Shown: positions 39,928 to 48,373 of the stretch, in pieces | Numbering within the stretch: position 1 is the first letter of the stretch | Layout: every line of letters begins with the position of its first letter | NCBI GenBank assembly: GCA_002713365.1 | Contig: PASR01000011.1 | Span: 181,757 to 245,756 of the forward strand | DNA length: 64,000 bases | Direction: 5' to 3' | Source of the DNA: Rhodospirillaceae bacterium | GTDB taxonomy: Bacteria; Pseudomonadota; Alphaproteobacteria; UBA6615 | The notes under the pieces: model-generated | Told to the model about the DNA's origin: nothing | Database searches by the model: none | The model's input: only the letters and a program-made list of their open reading frames with translations | Made by a program: the position numbers and the translations under genes

Positions 39928-40473
39928 ATGAAGCGTAGAATTTCTGTTCCAATCAGTTTGATGGCTGGCGTCAGTATGATAGCACTGACTGCTTGTAAGG
40001 AAGAACCCAAGGTAGAAGCATCTGTCTATGAGACTGTAGAGCAGTGTAAAAAAGATTCGGTCGTACCAGCTGATCAATGTGAAATAAATTTTAAGGAAGC
40101 GCTTAGCCAGCACGCCGCAGTTGCTCCTAAATACGCCTCTAAGGCTGATTGTCAGGCAGATTTTGGAGCTAACCGATGTGAGAAAGCCCCATATCAAACG
40201 TCAAGTGGTGGATCGGTCTTTATGCCATTGATGATGGGGTATATGATGGGATCCATGATTGGTGGACGGAGATCTATGATTTCGCAACCCTTGTACAGGT
40301 CTGCTGCTAAACCAAATATTTTTCGTACAGCAGATAATAGAAGTGCGGGAAAAGCTACCGGCCGAACCCAGATTGCTCGTTCTGTAACTAGCCAGCCAAC
40401 CTTTAAAAGTAGGACACAGTCCCGAGGTGGTTTTGGTTCATCTGGACGAAGGTTTGGCTCTGCTGCCACATAA
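39928..40473 (+). CDS. DUF1190 (YgiB/YjfM-like) lipoprotein
   Basis: A 181-residue lipoprotein: signal MKRRISVPISLMAGVSMIA, lipobox cysteine at LTAC-KEE (about residue 23). The mature part has cysteine pairs in EQCKKDSVVPADQC and DCQADFGANRC, then the hydrophobic Gly/Met-rich stretch MPLMMGYMMGSMIGG and an Arg/Ser/Gly-rich tail. This matches DUF1190/YgiB. ATG at 39928 has GAAGGA upstream and is preferred to a start 24 bases earlier. It lies between DUF350 and the YgiC-like ATP-grasp, so the operon order matches yjfL-yjfM-yjfC. Confidence 0.88.
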   Translation: MKRRISVPISLMAGVSMIALTACKEEPKVEASVYETVEQCKKDSVVPADQCEINFKEALSQHAAVAPKYASKADCQADFGANRCEKAPYQTSSGGSVFMPLMMGYMMGSMIGGRRSMISQPLYRSAAKPNIFRTADNRSAGKATGRTQIARSVTSQPTFKSRTQSRGGFGSSGRRFGSAAT

Positions 40474-40518
40474 TAAAATTAATATTGAAACAGCTTTAAT
40501 AAATTCGTAGCAAATATT

Positions 40519-41685
40519 ATGAAACGTATTACTGTTAACGAACGTCCTAATCTGATGTGTGAGGCTAATCGGCACGGCTTAGAGTATTCAGTTGATCAAG
40601 GTATTCCTGGATGGAGTGAGGCCGCATATTATCAGTTTACACTGCGGCAAATTGAAGAAGATATTGAAGGGCCTGTTCAAGAAATTGAAGATATGTGTTT
40701 CCAGGTGGTGGAGCGTGCTATTAATAACGAGGGTGTTTTGCACCGGCTTGGGGTTAATGAAATTTATTGGGATTATATAGCTGAAAGTTGGCGTAAAGGT
40801 GAAAAGAACCTCTATGGAAGAATGGATCTATCTTATGACGGAGTTAGTCCTGCAAAGTTATTAGAGTACAATGCTGATACTCCCACGGCTCTCTATGAAA
40901 CGGCAGTATTTCAGTGGGAATGGTTAGAACAGTCAATAGAAACAGGGCTGATCCCAGAAAGGTGTGATCAATTAAATGATTTACATGAGAGTATTGTTCA
41001 AGCTTTTCCTCATTTAAATGTTGCAGATTTATCCCACTTTTCTTGTAATCCAGATATTGAAGATGACAAAGGGACGATTAATTATTTAGAAGAATGTGCA
41101 CAGGAAGCAGGTCTAAAGACGTGCTTCCTGGCGATGGAAGACATTGGTCTAAACGAACAAGGAAGATTCACTGATCTTGACGACCAGGTAATATCAACCC
41201 TCTTTAAATTATATCCGTGGGAATGGATGATGGAGGAGGAATTTGGGTCTAAAATATTATCTAGTGGTGTTCGCTTTATAGAGCCACCGTGGAAGATGAT
41301 TATATCAAATAAAGGTCTTATGCCATTGTTATGGGGAATGTTTGAGGGGCACCCAAATCTTCTGCCTTCATATTTTGAAGATGATCCAAGTGTTACGGAT
41401 CTTATAGATAATGGGAGTTATGTTCGCAAACCACTTTTATCACGCCAAGGAGAAAATATTGAAATCATCCATAATGGAGAAACTAAGCATCACAGTGATG
41501 GTCCTTATGGTAAAGATGGGTGCATCGTGCAAGGGTTTCAGTCCCTACCTGAGTATGATGGTTACTTCCCGTTAGTTGGGTGCTGGTTAGTTGCCAGTAA
41601 GGCTGTTGCACTATGTATTAGAGAAGATAACACATTAGTGACAGGTAAAGATTGTAATATTATCCCACATGTCATTCTAGATTAA
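40519..41685 (+). CDS. Glutathionylspermidine synthase-like ATP-grasp protein (YgiC/YjfC-like)
   Basis: A 388-residue ATP-grasp ligase related to the synthetase domain of glutathionylspermidine synthetase; the N-terminal amidase domain of E. coli Gsp is absent, as in YgiC. Visible motifs are GRMDLSYDG (about 95-103), LLEYNADTPTALYE (about 115-128), EPPWKMIISNKG (ATP/Mg region, about 253-264) and YVRKPLLSRQGENI (about 305-318). It would form an amide between a carboxylate and an amine, though glutathionylspermidine has not been shown to be the product of this branch. It is followed 24 bases later by an AdoMet-decarboxylase-like gene. Confidence 0.9.
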   Translation: MKRITVNERPNLMCEANRHGLEYSVDQGIPGWSEAAYYQFTLRQIEEDIEGPVQEIEDMCFQVVERAINNEGVLHRLGVNEIYWDYIAESWRKGEKNLYGRMDLSYDGVSPAKLLEYNADTPTALYETAVFQWEWLEQSIETGLIPERCDQLNDLHESIVQAFPHLNVADLSHFSCNPDIEDDKGTINYLEECAQEAGLKTCFLAMEDIGLNEQGRFTDLDDQVISTLFKLYPWEWMMEEEFGSKILSSGVRFIEPPWKMIISNKGLMPLLWGMFEGHPNLLPSYFEDDPSVTDLIDNGSYVRKPLLSRQGENIEIIHNGETKHHSDGPYGKDGCIVQGFQSLPEYDGYFPLVGCWLVASKAVALCIREDNTLVTGKDCNIIPHVILD

Positions 41686-41709
41686 AACCATCCGAGGGAA
41701 TCATCTGAT

Positions 41710-42126
41710 ATGAATAGTGAAAATAATATTATAGAAAAAAATAAAGGTTTATTCACTAATAAATACGGTGTCGAATTAATCTTAGATCTTCATGGATGTG
41801 ATGCATTAAAATTTACCCGAAAAAGCATAAGCAAATATTTTGAAGAACTTTGTATTTTGATTGATATGGAGCGTGAAGAATTGTATTTCTGGGATGACAT
41901 TGGTATTCCGGAGGGCGATAAACAGACCTCTCCACATACTCAGGGTACATCTGCAGTACAATTTATTCTGACCAGCTCTATAGTTATCCATACACTTGAT
42001 CAGTTGGAGGCCGTTTATATAAATATTTTTTCGTGTAAGTATTATGACCCTAAACTAGCAGAAAAATTTTCAATCAAATGGTTTGGAGCAACAGATTTTT
42101 CCTCCCGTATTTTAGACCGAGTATGA
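41710..42126 (+). CDS. S-adenosylmethionine decarboxylase (SpeD)-like protein
   Basis: A 138-residue pyruvoyl-type decarboxylase homologue. The N-terminal strand is GVELILDLHGCDA. The core is FILTSSIVIHTLDQLEAVYI, followed by IFSCK. Aligned by eye with classic SpeD (xESHxxIHT...FTCG), the cleavage serine, the processing His of IHT and the catalytic Cys are kept, but the Glu before the serine is Thr and the His after it is Ser. This may mean a changed substrate; some SpeD homologues are known to act on ornithine or arginine instead of AdoMet. It sits between the GSP-synthetase-like gene and DUF3326. Confidence 0.8.
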   Translation: MNSENNIIEKNKGLFTNKYGVELILDLHGCDALKFTRKSISKYFEELCILIDMEREELYFWDDIGIPEGDKQTSPHTQGTSAVQFILTSSIVIHTLDQLEAVYINIFSCKYYDPKLAEKFSIKWFGATDFSSRILDRV

Positions 42127-42136
42127 GATAACAGTT

Positions 42137-43507
42137 ATGAATTTAATCGAACGGCAATTATTAATCCCTGCATCTCCTGGTCATAAAGATATGATAGGCC
42201 AAATTCAAAAGGTGATTGATTTAGAGGTTAAAGATGGGTCTATTCCCGTCAGATTTGCCATTACAGATATGGATGAAAGTCATTACCAATGTGAGTTTGG
42301 TATGCTCAGAGAAATTGATCGCAATACATCTAAGAAACTACAATCCATATTTCAGTTTAAACGCCGAAAAATAGAACGTACAAAAGATTTTAATACAGTC
42401 TTTTTAGTTCCGACGGGTATTGGCTCAAAAATTGGAGGTCATGCTGGCGATGCTACTCCAGCTGCTCGAGTACTTGCCGAAGTATGTGATAATCTTATCC
42501 TACATCCAAATGTTGTTAATGCTTCAGACCTTAACGAAATGCCAGATAACGCATTGTACGTTGAAGGTAGTACAATCAGCAGATTGATGATGGGCACAGC
42601 CTCATTACAGCCAGTAAGGTCAAACCGTCTACTAGTTATCATTGACGATCATGAGATAGAGATGTTTTCAAATGATACTATCAACGCTGTAAGTGCAGCA
42701 CGAGCAACTTATGGTTTGGATTGCACAAAGGTTGTTAAGCTAAGTCCACCACTTCGCATGATAGCAGAATTTACTAGGTCCGGAAGTGCGGCGGGTACAA
42801 TTAGAGGTCTGGAGCGCATTAATCAGGTTATTAATAAAAATCTAGGTTCATTTGATGCAGTTGCTATTGCTTCTGTTGTTGAAGTTGAAGATGAATACCA
42901 CGAGGAATATTTCCATACTCATGGTGAAATGATTAATCCTTGGGGTGGCGTTGAAGCTATGCTTACACACGCAGTATCTATGCTTCATAATATTCCTGCT
43001 GCTCATTCACCAATGCTCGAAAGCCATAAAGTAGCTGACTTTGATCTTGGTTTAGTTGATCCACGACTAGCTGCTGAAGCTATTTCTATGACATTTGTTC
43101 AATGTATGCTGAAAGGTTTGCAACGAAGCCCACGTATAATTACTGAGCCTGATTCTATTGGAGAACCGGGTTTAATCAGCTCTGCAGATATTTCCTGTTT
43201 AGTCATCCCTGATAAATGTGTTGGGTTACCAACTCTAGCTGCATTGGATCAAGGAATTCCTGTAATAGCAGTTAAAGAAAACCAGAACCTTATGAAAAAT
43301 AATTTGCTAATGCTTCCTTGGTCACCAGGTCAGTTGCATCTGGTTGATAATTATTGGGAAGCTGTAGGTGTGATGACTGCTTTAAAAGCTGGTATTTCTC
43401 CGGGCTCTATGCGACGACCATTAAAGGATACCAGATCGGAGGAAACAAAAATAGTAACTGAGAAATCATTCTCCGAGGGGGTTATTATAAATTTAAACAC
43501 TAAGTGA
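42137..43507 (+). CDS. DUF3326 family protein
   Basis: A 456-residue protein of the DUF3326 family, common in cyanobacteria and some proteobacteria. Diagnostic stretches include LVPTGIGSKIGGHAGDATPA (about residues 95-114), HPNVVNASDLNEMPDNALYV and SRLMMGTASLQPVRSNR. The first 80 residues are a separate small domain. No function is known; the Gly/His/Asp-rich first motif suggests a catalytic site. It starts 10 bases after the SpeD-like gene and is the last gene of the run that begins with DUF350. No membrane segment or signal peptide is seen. Confidence 0.85.
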   Translation: MNLIERQLLIPASPGHKDMIGQIQKVIDLEVKDGSIPVRFAITDMDESHYQCEFGMLREIDRNTSKKLQSIFQFKRRKIERTKDFNTVFLVPTGIGSKIGGHAGDATPAARVLAEVCDNLILHPNVVNASDLNEMPDNALYVEGSTISRLMMGTASLQPVRSNRLLVIIDDHEIEMFSNDTINAVSAARATYGLDCTKVVKLSPPLRMIAEFTRSGSAAGTIRGLERINQVINKNLGSFDAVAIASVVEVEDEYHEEYFHTHGEMINPWGGVEAMLTHAVSMLHNIPAAHSPMLESHKVADFDLGLVDPRLAAEAISMTFVQCMLKGLQRSPRIITEPDSIGEPGLISSADISCLVIPDKCVGLPTLAALDQGIPVIAVKENQNLMKNNLLMLPWSPGQLHLVDNYWEAVGVMTALKAGISPGSMRRPLKDTRSEETKIVTEKSFSEGVIINLNTK

Positions 43508-43659
43508 CTTATAAAATAATATTTTATTTCTAAAACTGTTACATTTATTTTTTTAAATGCAATAATGTTATATTTAATTAATACAATGTAATCAATAATC
43601 TATGTATATTATTTAATGTGTTATATTAATAAATATATAAATTAAGATAGGTTAATTAG

Positions 43660-44505
43660 ATGAAAAACGATGCTTCTATGCAGATTGTTGATGCACAAAT
43701 CCACCTATGGAGTTCTGGGTTACCCAGTAACCTCTCTCATAGGCAAGTAACTTCGTTTTCATCGGAAGAAGCTATTAAAATGATGGATGAAAGCGGCGTT
43801 GACGCTGCCGTTATACATCTCGTTCATTGGGATCCAAACTGTCATCAGGTTGCACTGGACGCAGTTAAAAAATACCCCAGAAGATTCGCGATGTTAGGCG
43901 AGTTACCACTTACAGACCCGGCAGCAAAAGACCTAATAGCTAATTTGACAGACCAGCCAAATATGCTGGGGCTAAGATATGTATTACTCAATGATCCAGA
44001 ACGCAAATGGATGCGGGAGGGCAAAATTGATTGGTTATGGCCAGCGGCAGAGGCTGCTGGAGTACCAGTTACCGTCTTGGCGACTGATTCTATTGATTTG
44101 ATTCATGTAATAGCAGAGCGCCATCCTGGTCTTCGACTTACTATTGATCATCTGGGTGGTCGGGGTGGGCTAACAACTCTGAAGGATCATGCGGCAATGG
44201 TCCACATACCGGATTTGCTAGCTTTAGCGAAGTATCCCAATATCGCTGTGAAGGTTACAGGAGCGCCTGGTTATTCTTCTGAAGCTTATCCATTCCCAAT
44301 TATGCAAACATATGTTCATAAAATTTATGACGCTTTTGGCCCGGAGCGAACTTTCTGGGGTACAGATATTACTAAGATGCCTTGCTCATGGCGAGATTGT
44401 ATTACAATGTTTACTGAGGAACTTCCTTGGCTTAATGAAGATGACAAGCGTCTGATTATGGGAGATGCTGTTTGTAAATGGTGGGGATGGAAACGAGATT
44501 ATTAG
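43660..44505 (+). CDS. Amidohydrolase family 2 (TIM-barrel) metal-dependent hydrolase
   Basis: A 281-residue TIM-barrel hydrolase. The first metal motif is VDAQIHLW, a QxH variant of the usual HxH that is common in Amidohydro_2. Later ligands lie in AAVIHLVHWDPNCHQVA, in TIDHLGGRGGL (His) and in FWGTDITKMP (Asp). It could hydrolyse a lactone or amide or decarboxylate an acid; the substrate is unknown. A polysaccharide-deacetylase-type gene and an AcuI-type reductase follow in the same direction, suggesting a small catabolic operon. Confidence 0.85.
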   Translation: MKNDASMQIVDAQIHLWSSGLPSNLSHRQVTSFSSEEAIKMMDESGVDAAVIHLVHWDPNCHQVALDAVKKYPRRFAMLGELPLTDPAAKDLIANLTDQPNMLGLRYVLLNDPERKWMREGKIDWLWPAAEAAGVPVTVLATDSIDLIHVIAERHPGLRLTIDHLGGRGGLTTLKDHAAMVHIPDLLALAKYPNIAVKVTGAPGYSSEAYPFPIMQTYVHKIYDAFGPERTFWGTDITKMPCSWRDCITMFTEELPWLNEDDKRLIMGDAVCKWWGWKRDY

Positions 44506-44576
44506 CATATTATTAAATTAAATCTGGGTTTATTTAATGTACTTGTTAGTAAAGAATAAAATGTATGGAGATTAAA

Positions 44577-45461
44577 ATGGTCGGCATGAAACCTGGTGAA
44601 CGAATAGAGTTTTCAACTATTGAAAAAAGACCAAATTTAACTTTATCTGATGGTGGACGTATAATTGTTTGGCCCATACTAGCATTAGAGGTATGGAATA
44701 TAGATCGTGCAATGGCAAGAATGGTTATATCTCCTCCTCAAGGAGAGCCAATGACACCAGACCATCCTAATTGGTCTTGGCATGAATACGGTATGCGCGT
44801 TGGGTTTTGGCGTTTAAAGAAAATGTTAGAGGCATTATCAGTACGACCAACTGTTACTTTAAATGGACGTGTATGCGATGATTATCCAGAAGTTGCAGGT
44901 GCTTGCTTAGATGCGGGTTGGGAATTTAACGCTCACTCTTATGAGCAATTGCCAATGCATAAACTAGACAATGAGAGGACCGTTATTGATCGTTCGTTAG
45001 ATGTTATTGAAAAATTTTGTGGAAAGCGGCCCCGGGGATGGTTTGGACCTGGATTAACCCAAACGTTTGAGACATTAGATCATCTTTCGCAGGCAGGTAT
45101 AGAGTACATCGGAGATTGGGTTCTTGATGACCAGCCAGTTTGGGCACAGACAACCCATAAACCGGTGGCTGCTCTCCCATATAATTATGAACTCCACGAT
45201 ATAGTGATGATGAATATACAAAATAACGAATCACATATCTATAGAGACCGTGCAATGGACTACTTTAATACACTTTACGAAGAAAGTACTGATGGCCACC
45301 CTAGAGTTATAGCCCTTGCGATGCATCCTTATCTCTCTGGTTCACCTCATCGAATTCGTTACGTTCGTGAGACCTTTGAAAAAATTCTTTCATTCCCAGG
45401 TGTAGTTTGCTGGGATGGAGAACAGATTCTTGATTGGTTTGCTAAACAAATACCAGCTTAA
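44577..45461 (+). CDS. Polysaccharide deacetylase family protein (PuuE/allantoinase-like)
   Basis: A 294-residue NodB-fold (CE4-type) hydrolase. Family segments are VTLNGRVCDDYPEVAGACL (about 97-115), EFNAHSYEQLPMHKL (metal histidines, about 120-134) and RPRGWFGPGLTQTFETLDHL. It is closer to the cytosolic PuuE/allantoinase-like branch than to secreted chitin deacetylases, as no signal peptide is present. ATG at 44577, six bases after GGAG, is preferred to the ATG at 44565. The natural substrate may be a small amide rather than a polysaccharide. Confidence 0.85.
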   Translation: MVGMKPGERIEFSTIEKRPNLTLSDGGRIIVWPILALEVWNIDRAMARMVISPPQGEPMTPDHPNWSWHEYGMRVGFWRLKKMLEALSVRPTVTLNGRVCDDYPEVAGACLDAGWEFNAHSYEQLPMHKLDNERTVIDRSLDVIEKFCGKRPRGWFGPGLTQTFETLDHLSQAGIEYIGDWVLDDQPVWAQTTHKPVAALPYNYELHDIVMMNIQNNESHIYRDRAMDYFNTLYEESTDGHPRVIALAMHPYLSGSPHRIRYVRETFEKILSFPGVVCWDGEQILDWFAKQIPA

Positions 45462-45484
45462 TACTAGTTTACAGGAAAAATGTG

Positions 45485-46480
45485 ATGAATAATTTTACAG
45501 CTCTTTTGCTCGAGGAAAATAATGACAAGGTATCTAGTCAAATAAAAGAATTGACAATCAAGGATTTGCCAGAAGGTGATGTCTTGGTGCGTGTTGAGTA
45601 TTCTGATGTCAATTATAAAGACGGCATGGTGGTAAAAGGTATTGGTGGTTTAGTTCGTAACTATCCGCATGTACCAGGTATTGATTTCGCTGGGATTGTC
45701 GAACAGTCCACACATAGTCGATATAAGGCTGGCGATAAGGTGGTATTAACTGGTTGGAGAGTCGGTGAGAATCATTGGGGAGGTTTTTCTCAAATGGCTC
45801 GTGTTAATGGTGATTGGCTTGTGCCTTTGCCGGAAAATCTAACTACGAAACAAGCTATGGCAATTGGTACGGCGGGGGTAACGTCTATGCTTTGTATTAT
45901 GGCATTAGAAAGCCATGGAATTAATCCAGATGGTGGACCTATTCTTGTTACTGGTGCGGCTGGAGGTGTGGGTTCGGTTGCTGTCGCAATTCTTGCTCAG
46001 CTTGGATATTCTGTTTCAGCGTCAACGGGCCGTGCAGAATTACATGAATATCTTACATCCTTGGGGGCGAGTAGTATTATTTCTAGAGATACACTATCAG
46101 AGCCTACAAAACGACCATTGGAAAAAGAAAATTGGGGAGGGGCAATTGATACAGTTGGCTCTACTACTTTAGCACGACTTTTAACTCAGATTAAGTACGG
46201 TGGTTCCGTAGCGTCTTGTGGCTTAGCTGCTGGACCAAAATTGGAGACAACAGTTATACCATTTCTTTTACGGGGTATAAACTTACTTGGTATAGACTCT
46301 GTAATGCAACCATTTGAAAACCGAGTTTTGGCCTGGGACCGGGTTGCTAAAGACTTACCAATTAGTAAACTTGATAAGATGGTAGAGGTAATTAGCCTCT
46401 CAGATATTAGTGCAGTAGCACCACAAATATTATCCGGCCAAGTTAGGGGGCGAATCGTTGTAGATCTCAAAGATAATTAA
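45485..46480 (+). CDS. acuI: Acrylyl-CoA reductase AcuI-type (YhdH/YhfP family) oxidoreductase
   Basis: An NADPH-dependent, zinc-free MDR enzyme of 331 residues. YhdH/YhfP-family features are SDVNYKDGMVVKGIGG (about 39-54), PHVPGIDFAG, GWRVGENHWGGF, the nucleotide site VTGAAGGVGSVAVAIL (about 154-169) and the LLGIDSV segment. AcuI reduces acryloyl-CoA to propionyl-CoA and detoxifies DMSP-derived acrylate in marine bacteria; no DMSP lyase gene is in view, so the name is by family. ATG at 45485 with AGGA upstream is chosen over the adjacent GTG. It is convergent with the CmcJ-like gene. Confidence 0.85.
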   Translation: MNNFTALLLEENNDKVSSQIKELTIKDLPEGDVLVRVEYSDVNYKDGMVVKGIGGLVRNYPHVPGIDFAGIVEQSTHSRYKAGDKVVLTGWRVGENHWGGFSQMARVNGDWLVPLPENLTTKQAMAIGTAGVTSMLCIMALESHGINPDGGPILVTGAAGGVGSVAVAILAQLGYSVSASTGRAELHEYLTSLGASSIISRDTLSEPTKRPLEKENWGGAIDTVGSTTLARLLTQIKYGGSVASCGLAAGPKLETTVIPFLLRGINLLGIDSVMQPFENRVLAWDRVAKDLPISKLDKMVEVISLSDISAVAPQILSGQVRGRIVVDLKDN

Positions 46481-46595
46481 TTATAATAATAAAATAAAAT
46501 TTACGCGTGTTATATATAATATATTTTTTACTGATAAAGTAATACTTTAAAGTCTCAATAAATATATTGCATATAAAATTTATGAATGTCGGGTT

Positions 46596-47462
46596 TTATT
46601 CAAAAAATATAATAACTCTAGACTCAATTGTTTCTCGTGGGCTTGGGTTAACTGGGCTGGTTGGATCCTTAAAAGCCGTATGCAAAGTGTATCTAGCTGT
46701 TTTACCATCTTTGAGTGTATCATAGTTCTTGAAAATTAGAATTTCATTTTGTGTCATTTTAGAAAAATAAAACCATTTATGATTAGAATCATAGCACGCG
46801 TGATTGGTTTCACTTTGTCTGGAATACTCAAATGACGGCTCTTCGCGATGAGGAGCATGCCGTAAAGTCGCAATCATTAGTCTATCATTTACGGTTTGGG
46901 AATCGCATACAGCAAGCGGCCATTCCTCAATCGTACCGTTTATGGAACGCCAGACGTTAATAATAGCAAACCTTTTCTTTTGTTTTTCTTTTGCCGCATC
47001 TCCAATTACATCTCTAAGTCTCTCATGGGCTGAAGTATCTGTGTAATCGCTATGTGGAGCAGCAACAGGAGGCCGTGAGTTATGCATTTCCCTATTCTCA
47101 GCAGCACTAGAACGGTGGGTGTGATCAAATATTATTATTTCTTTACAATCAATTAATTTAGTGAGGAGTTTTTTTAGTTCTGGTTCATACATCGATTTTA
47201 GTTGAAAATCATCATGAAAATCTGTCACTAAGCTATGTTGATTCTCTAGGGTAAACCCATGAACATCAAGAGAGAACTTATTTGGAATAAGCCGCGCATT
47301 TTGAATTTTCATTGGGTGTGCTTTTCGAGATCCCTCAGCATTTTGTAAATCAGCTGCAGTATCGCTTTGATGAAAAACAGGAGTTTCACTTGTCTCTAAT
47401 AGATAATTTATAGGTACTTCTACATCTGTGGGTAACATGGGGTCTGAGTTGTTATTAGTCAC
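46596..47462 (-). CDS. CmcJ/NvfI-family oxidoreductase (putative Fe/2OG-type)
   Basis: A 288-residue protein of the CmcJ/NvfI/GA4-desaturase-like family. The likely iron ligands are in PHSDYTD (HxD, about residue 137) and a later His near LHTAFKDP (about 265). Other family pieces are IIFDHTHRSS, NVWRSINGTIEEWPLAVCD and ESRVIIFFE. The start is GTG with GGAG nine bases upstream. Family members modify natural products in fungi and bacteria, but many bacterial homologues are uncharacterised. The gene stands alone on the minus strand, convergent with acuI. Confidence 0.85.
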   Translation of the reverse strand: MTNNNSDPMLPTDVEVPINYLLETSETPVFHQSDTAADLQNAEGSRKAHPMKIQNARLIPNKFSLDVHGFTLENQHSLVTDFHDDFQLKSMYEPELKKLLTKLIDCKEIIIFDHTHRSSAAENREMHNSRPPVAAPHSDYTDTSAHERLRDVIGDAAKEKQKKRFAIINVWRSINGTIEEWPLAVCDSQTVNDRLMIATLRHAPHREEPSFEYSRQSETNHACYDSNHKWFYFSKMTQNEILIFKNYDTLKDGKTARYTLHTAFKDPTSPVNPSPRETIESRVIIFFE

Positions 47463-47680
47463 AGGTAAAGCTCCAAAAAATTACTATACCAACAGAAATT
47501 ACAGATAATTTAATATGGTATATTAATGTTAATACCTTTAACAAGTGAAACCATACATTGAAAAGAATTAAACAAGTATGCTTTAGATTATGAATAATGT
47601 GATGGATACTAGCGTTATAGTGTAACATTTGAATTTAAGTTATTATAAAATGTTTTTATAAATAATATTTGGAGGTTTAA

Positions 47681-47872
47681 ATGGCGACATACGAGTGCTC
47701 CACATGTGGAATGGCAGTGAATGCAAGTTGCGCAAAATGTGATAACCCACTAGTTGATGATATACTAAAGTTAGATGATGGTCGTGAGGTGCAAATTTCA
47801 AAATGCCCAAATGAACATGGAAAAATAAAATCACCGATGTGCTGTGGCCAAGATATGAGCTGTGCTATTTAA
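47681..47872 (+). CDS. Small Cys-rich putative zinc-ribbon protein
   Basis: A 63-residue protein with eight cysteines: CSTC, CAKC, KCPNEHG and CCGQDMSC. The first two CxxC pairs could form a zinc ribbon, and the last cluster with His and Met may bind a metal. GGAGG lies nine bases upstream, a strong ribosome site, so expression is likely. I do not recognise a named family. It is flanked by long non-coding stretches and appears to be a single-gene unit. Confidence 0.75.
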   Translation: MATYECSTCGMAVNASCAKCDNPLVDDILKLDDGREVQISKCPNEHGKIKSPMCCGQDMSCAI

Positions 47873-48373
47873 ATATATAATGTAGATAATTTATTTTGTA
47901 TTAATTCTTAAAAAATTATTTTACCAGCGCTGCTTTAAATTTCTTTTTATGATTTAGTTTCCATTAATATTTGATGGGAACCTCGGAAGACTGTGTTTTT
48001 CTAGGCAGATTGTGAAAAATTTAATATCTGGCTCACCATTCGAGTGTGGAAAATAAAATATTAGGTCGACGCCTGTCATCATCTTTTATGGTAAAGGGTT
48101 TTAGATCTGTGCAAGGATTAGACTAAGCAGTCTTTGGCCTAATAGGCTATGAGGTAATCCCAGTTTATTATAAAGCTATCTTTTACAGAGGTATATCAAG
48201 ACATTGGCCTTTTTTATATTTTACTTTAAGTTTCCTGGCTTAACTTCGGCTACTAAGGATAGTTATTGATACATAGTTTGTCTAAGCCCCTAACCGTAAT
48301 ATTACAGCTTACGATATCTTTATCTGATCGGGGCATCCTCAATTAAAAGCCCTAATATGCAGGAGGTTTTACT
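47873..48373. other. 501-bp stretch without a supported gene
   Basis: No credible reading frame or known RNA was seen. Compared with most gaps in the window it is less extreme in AT content and contains short inverted repeats, for example TTGGCCTAATAGGCTATG near 48133-48152. It could hold an untranslated leader for the hydrolase at 48374 or a small RNA; this is not shown. Confidence 0.4.
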
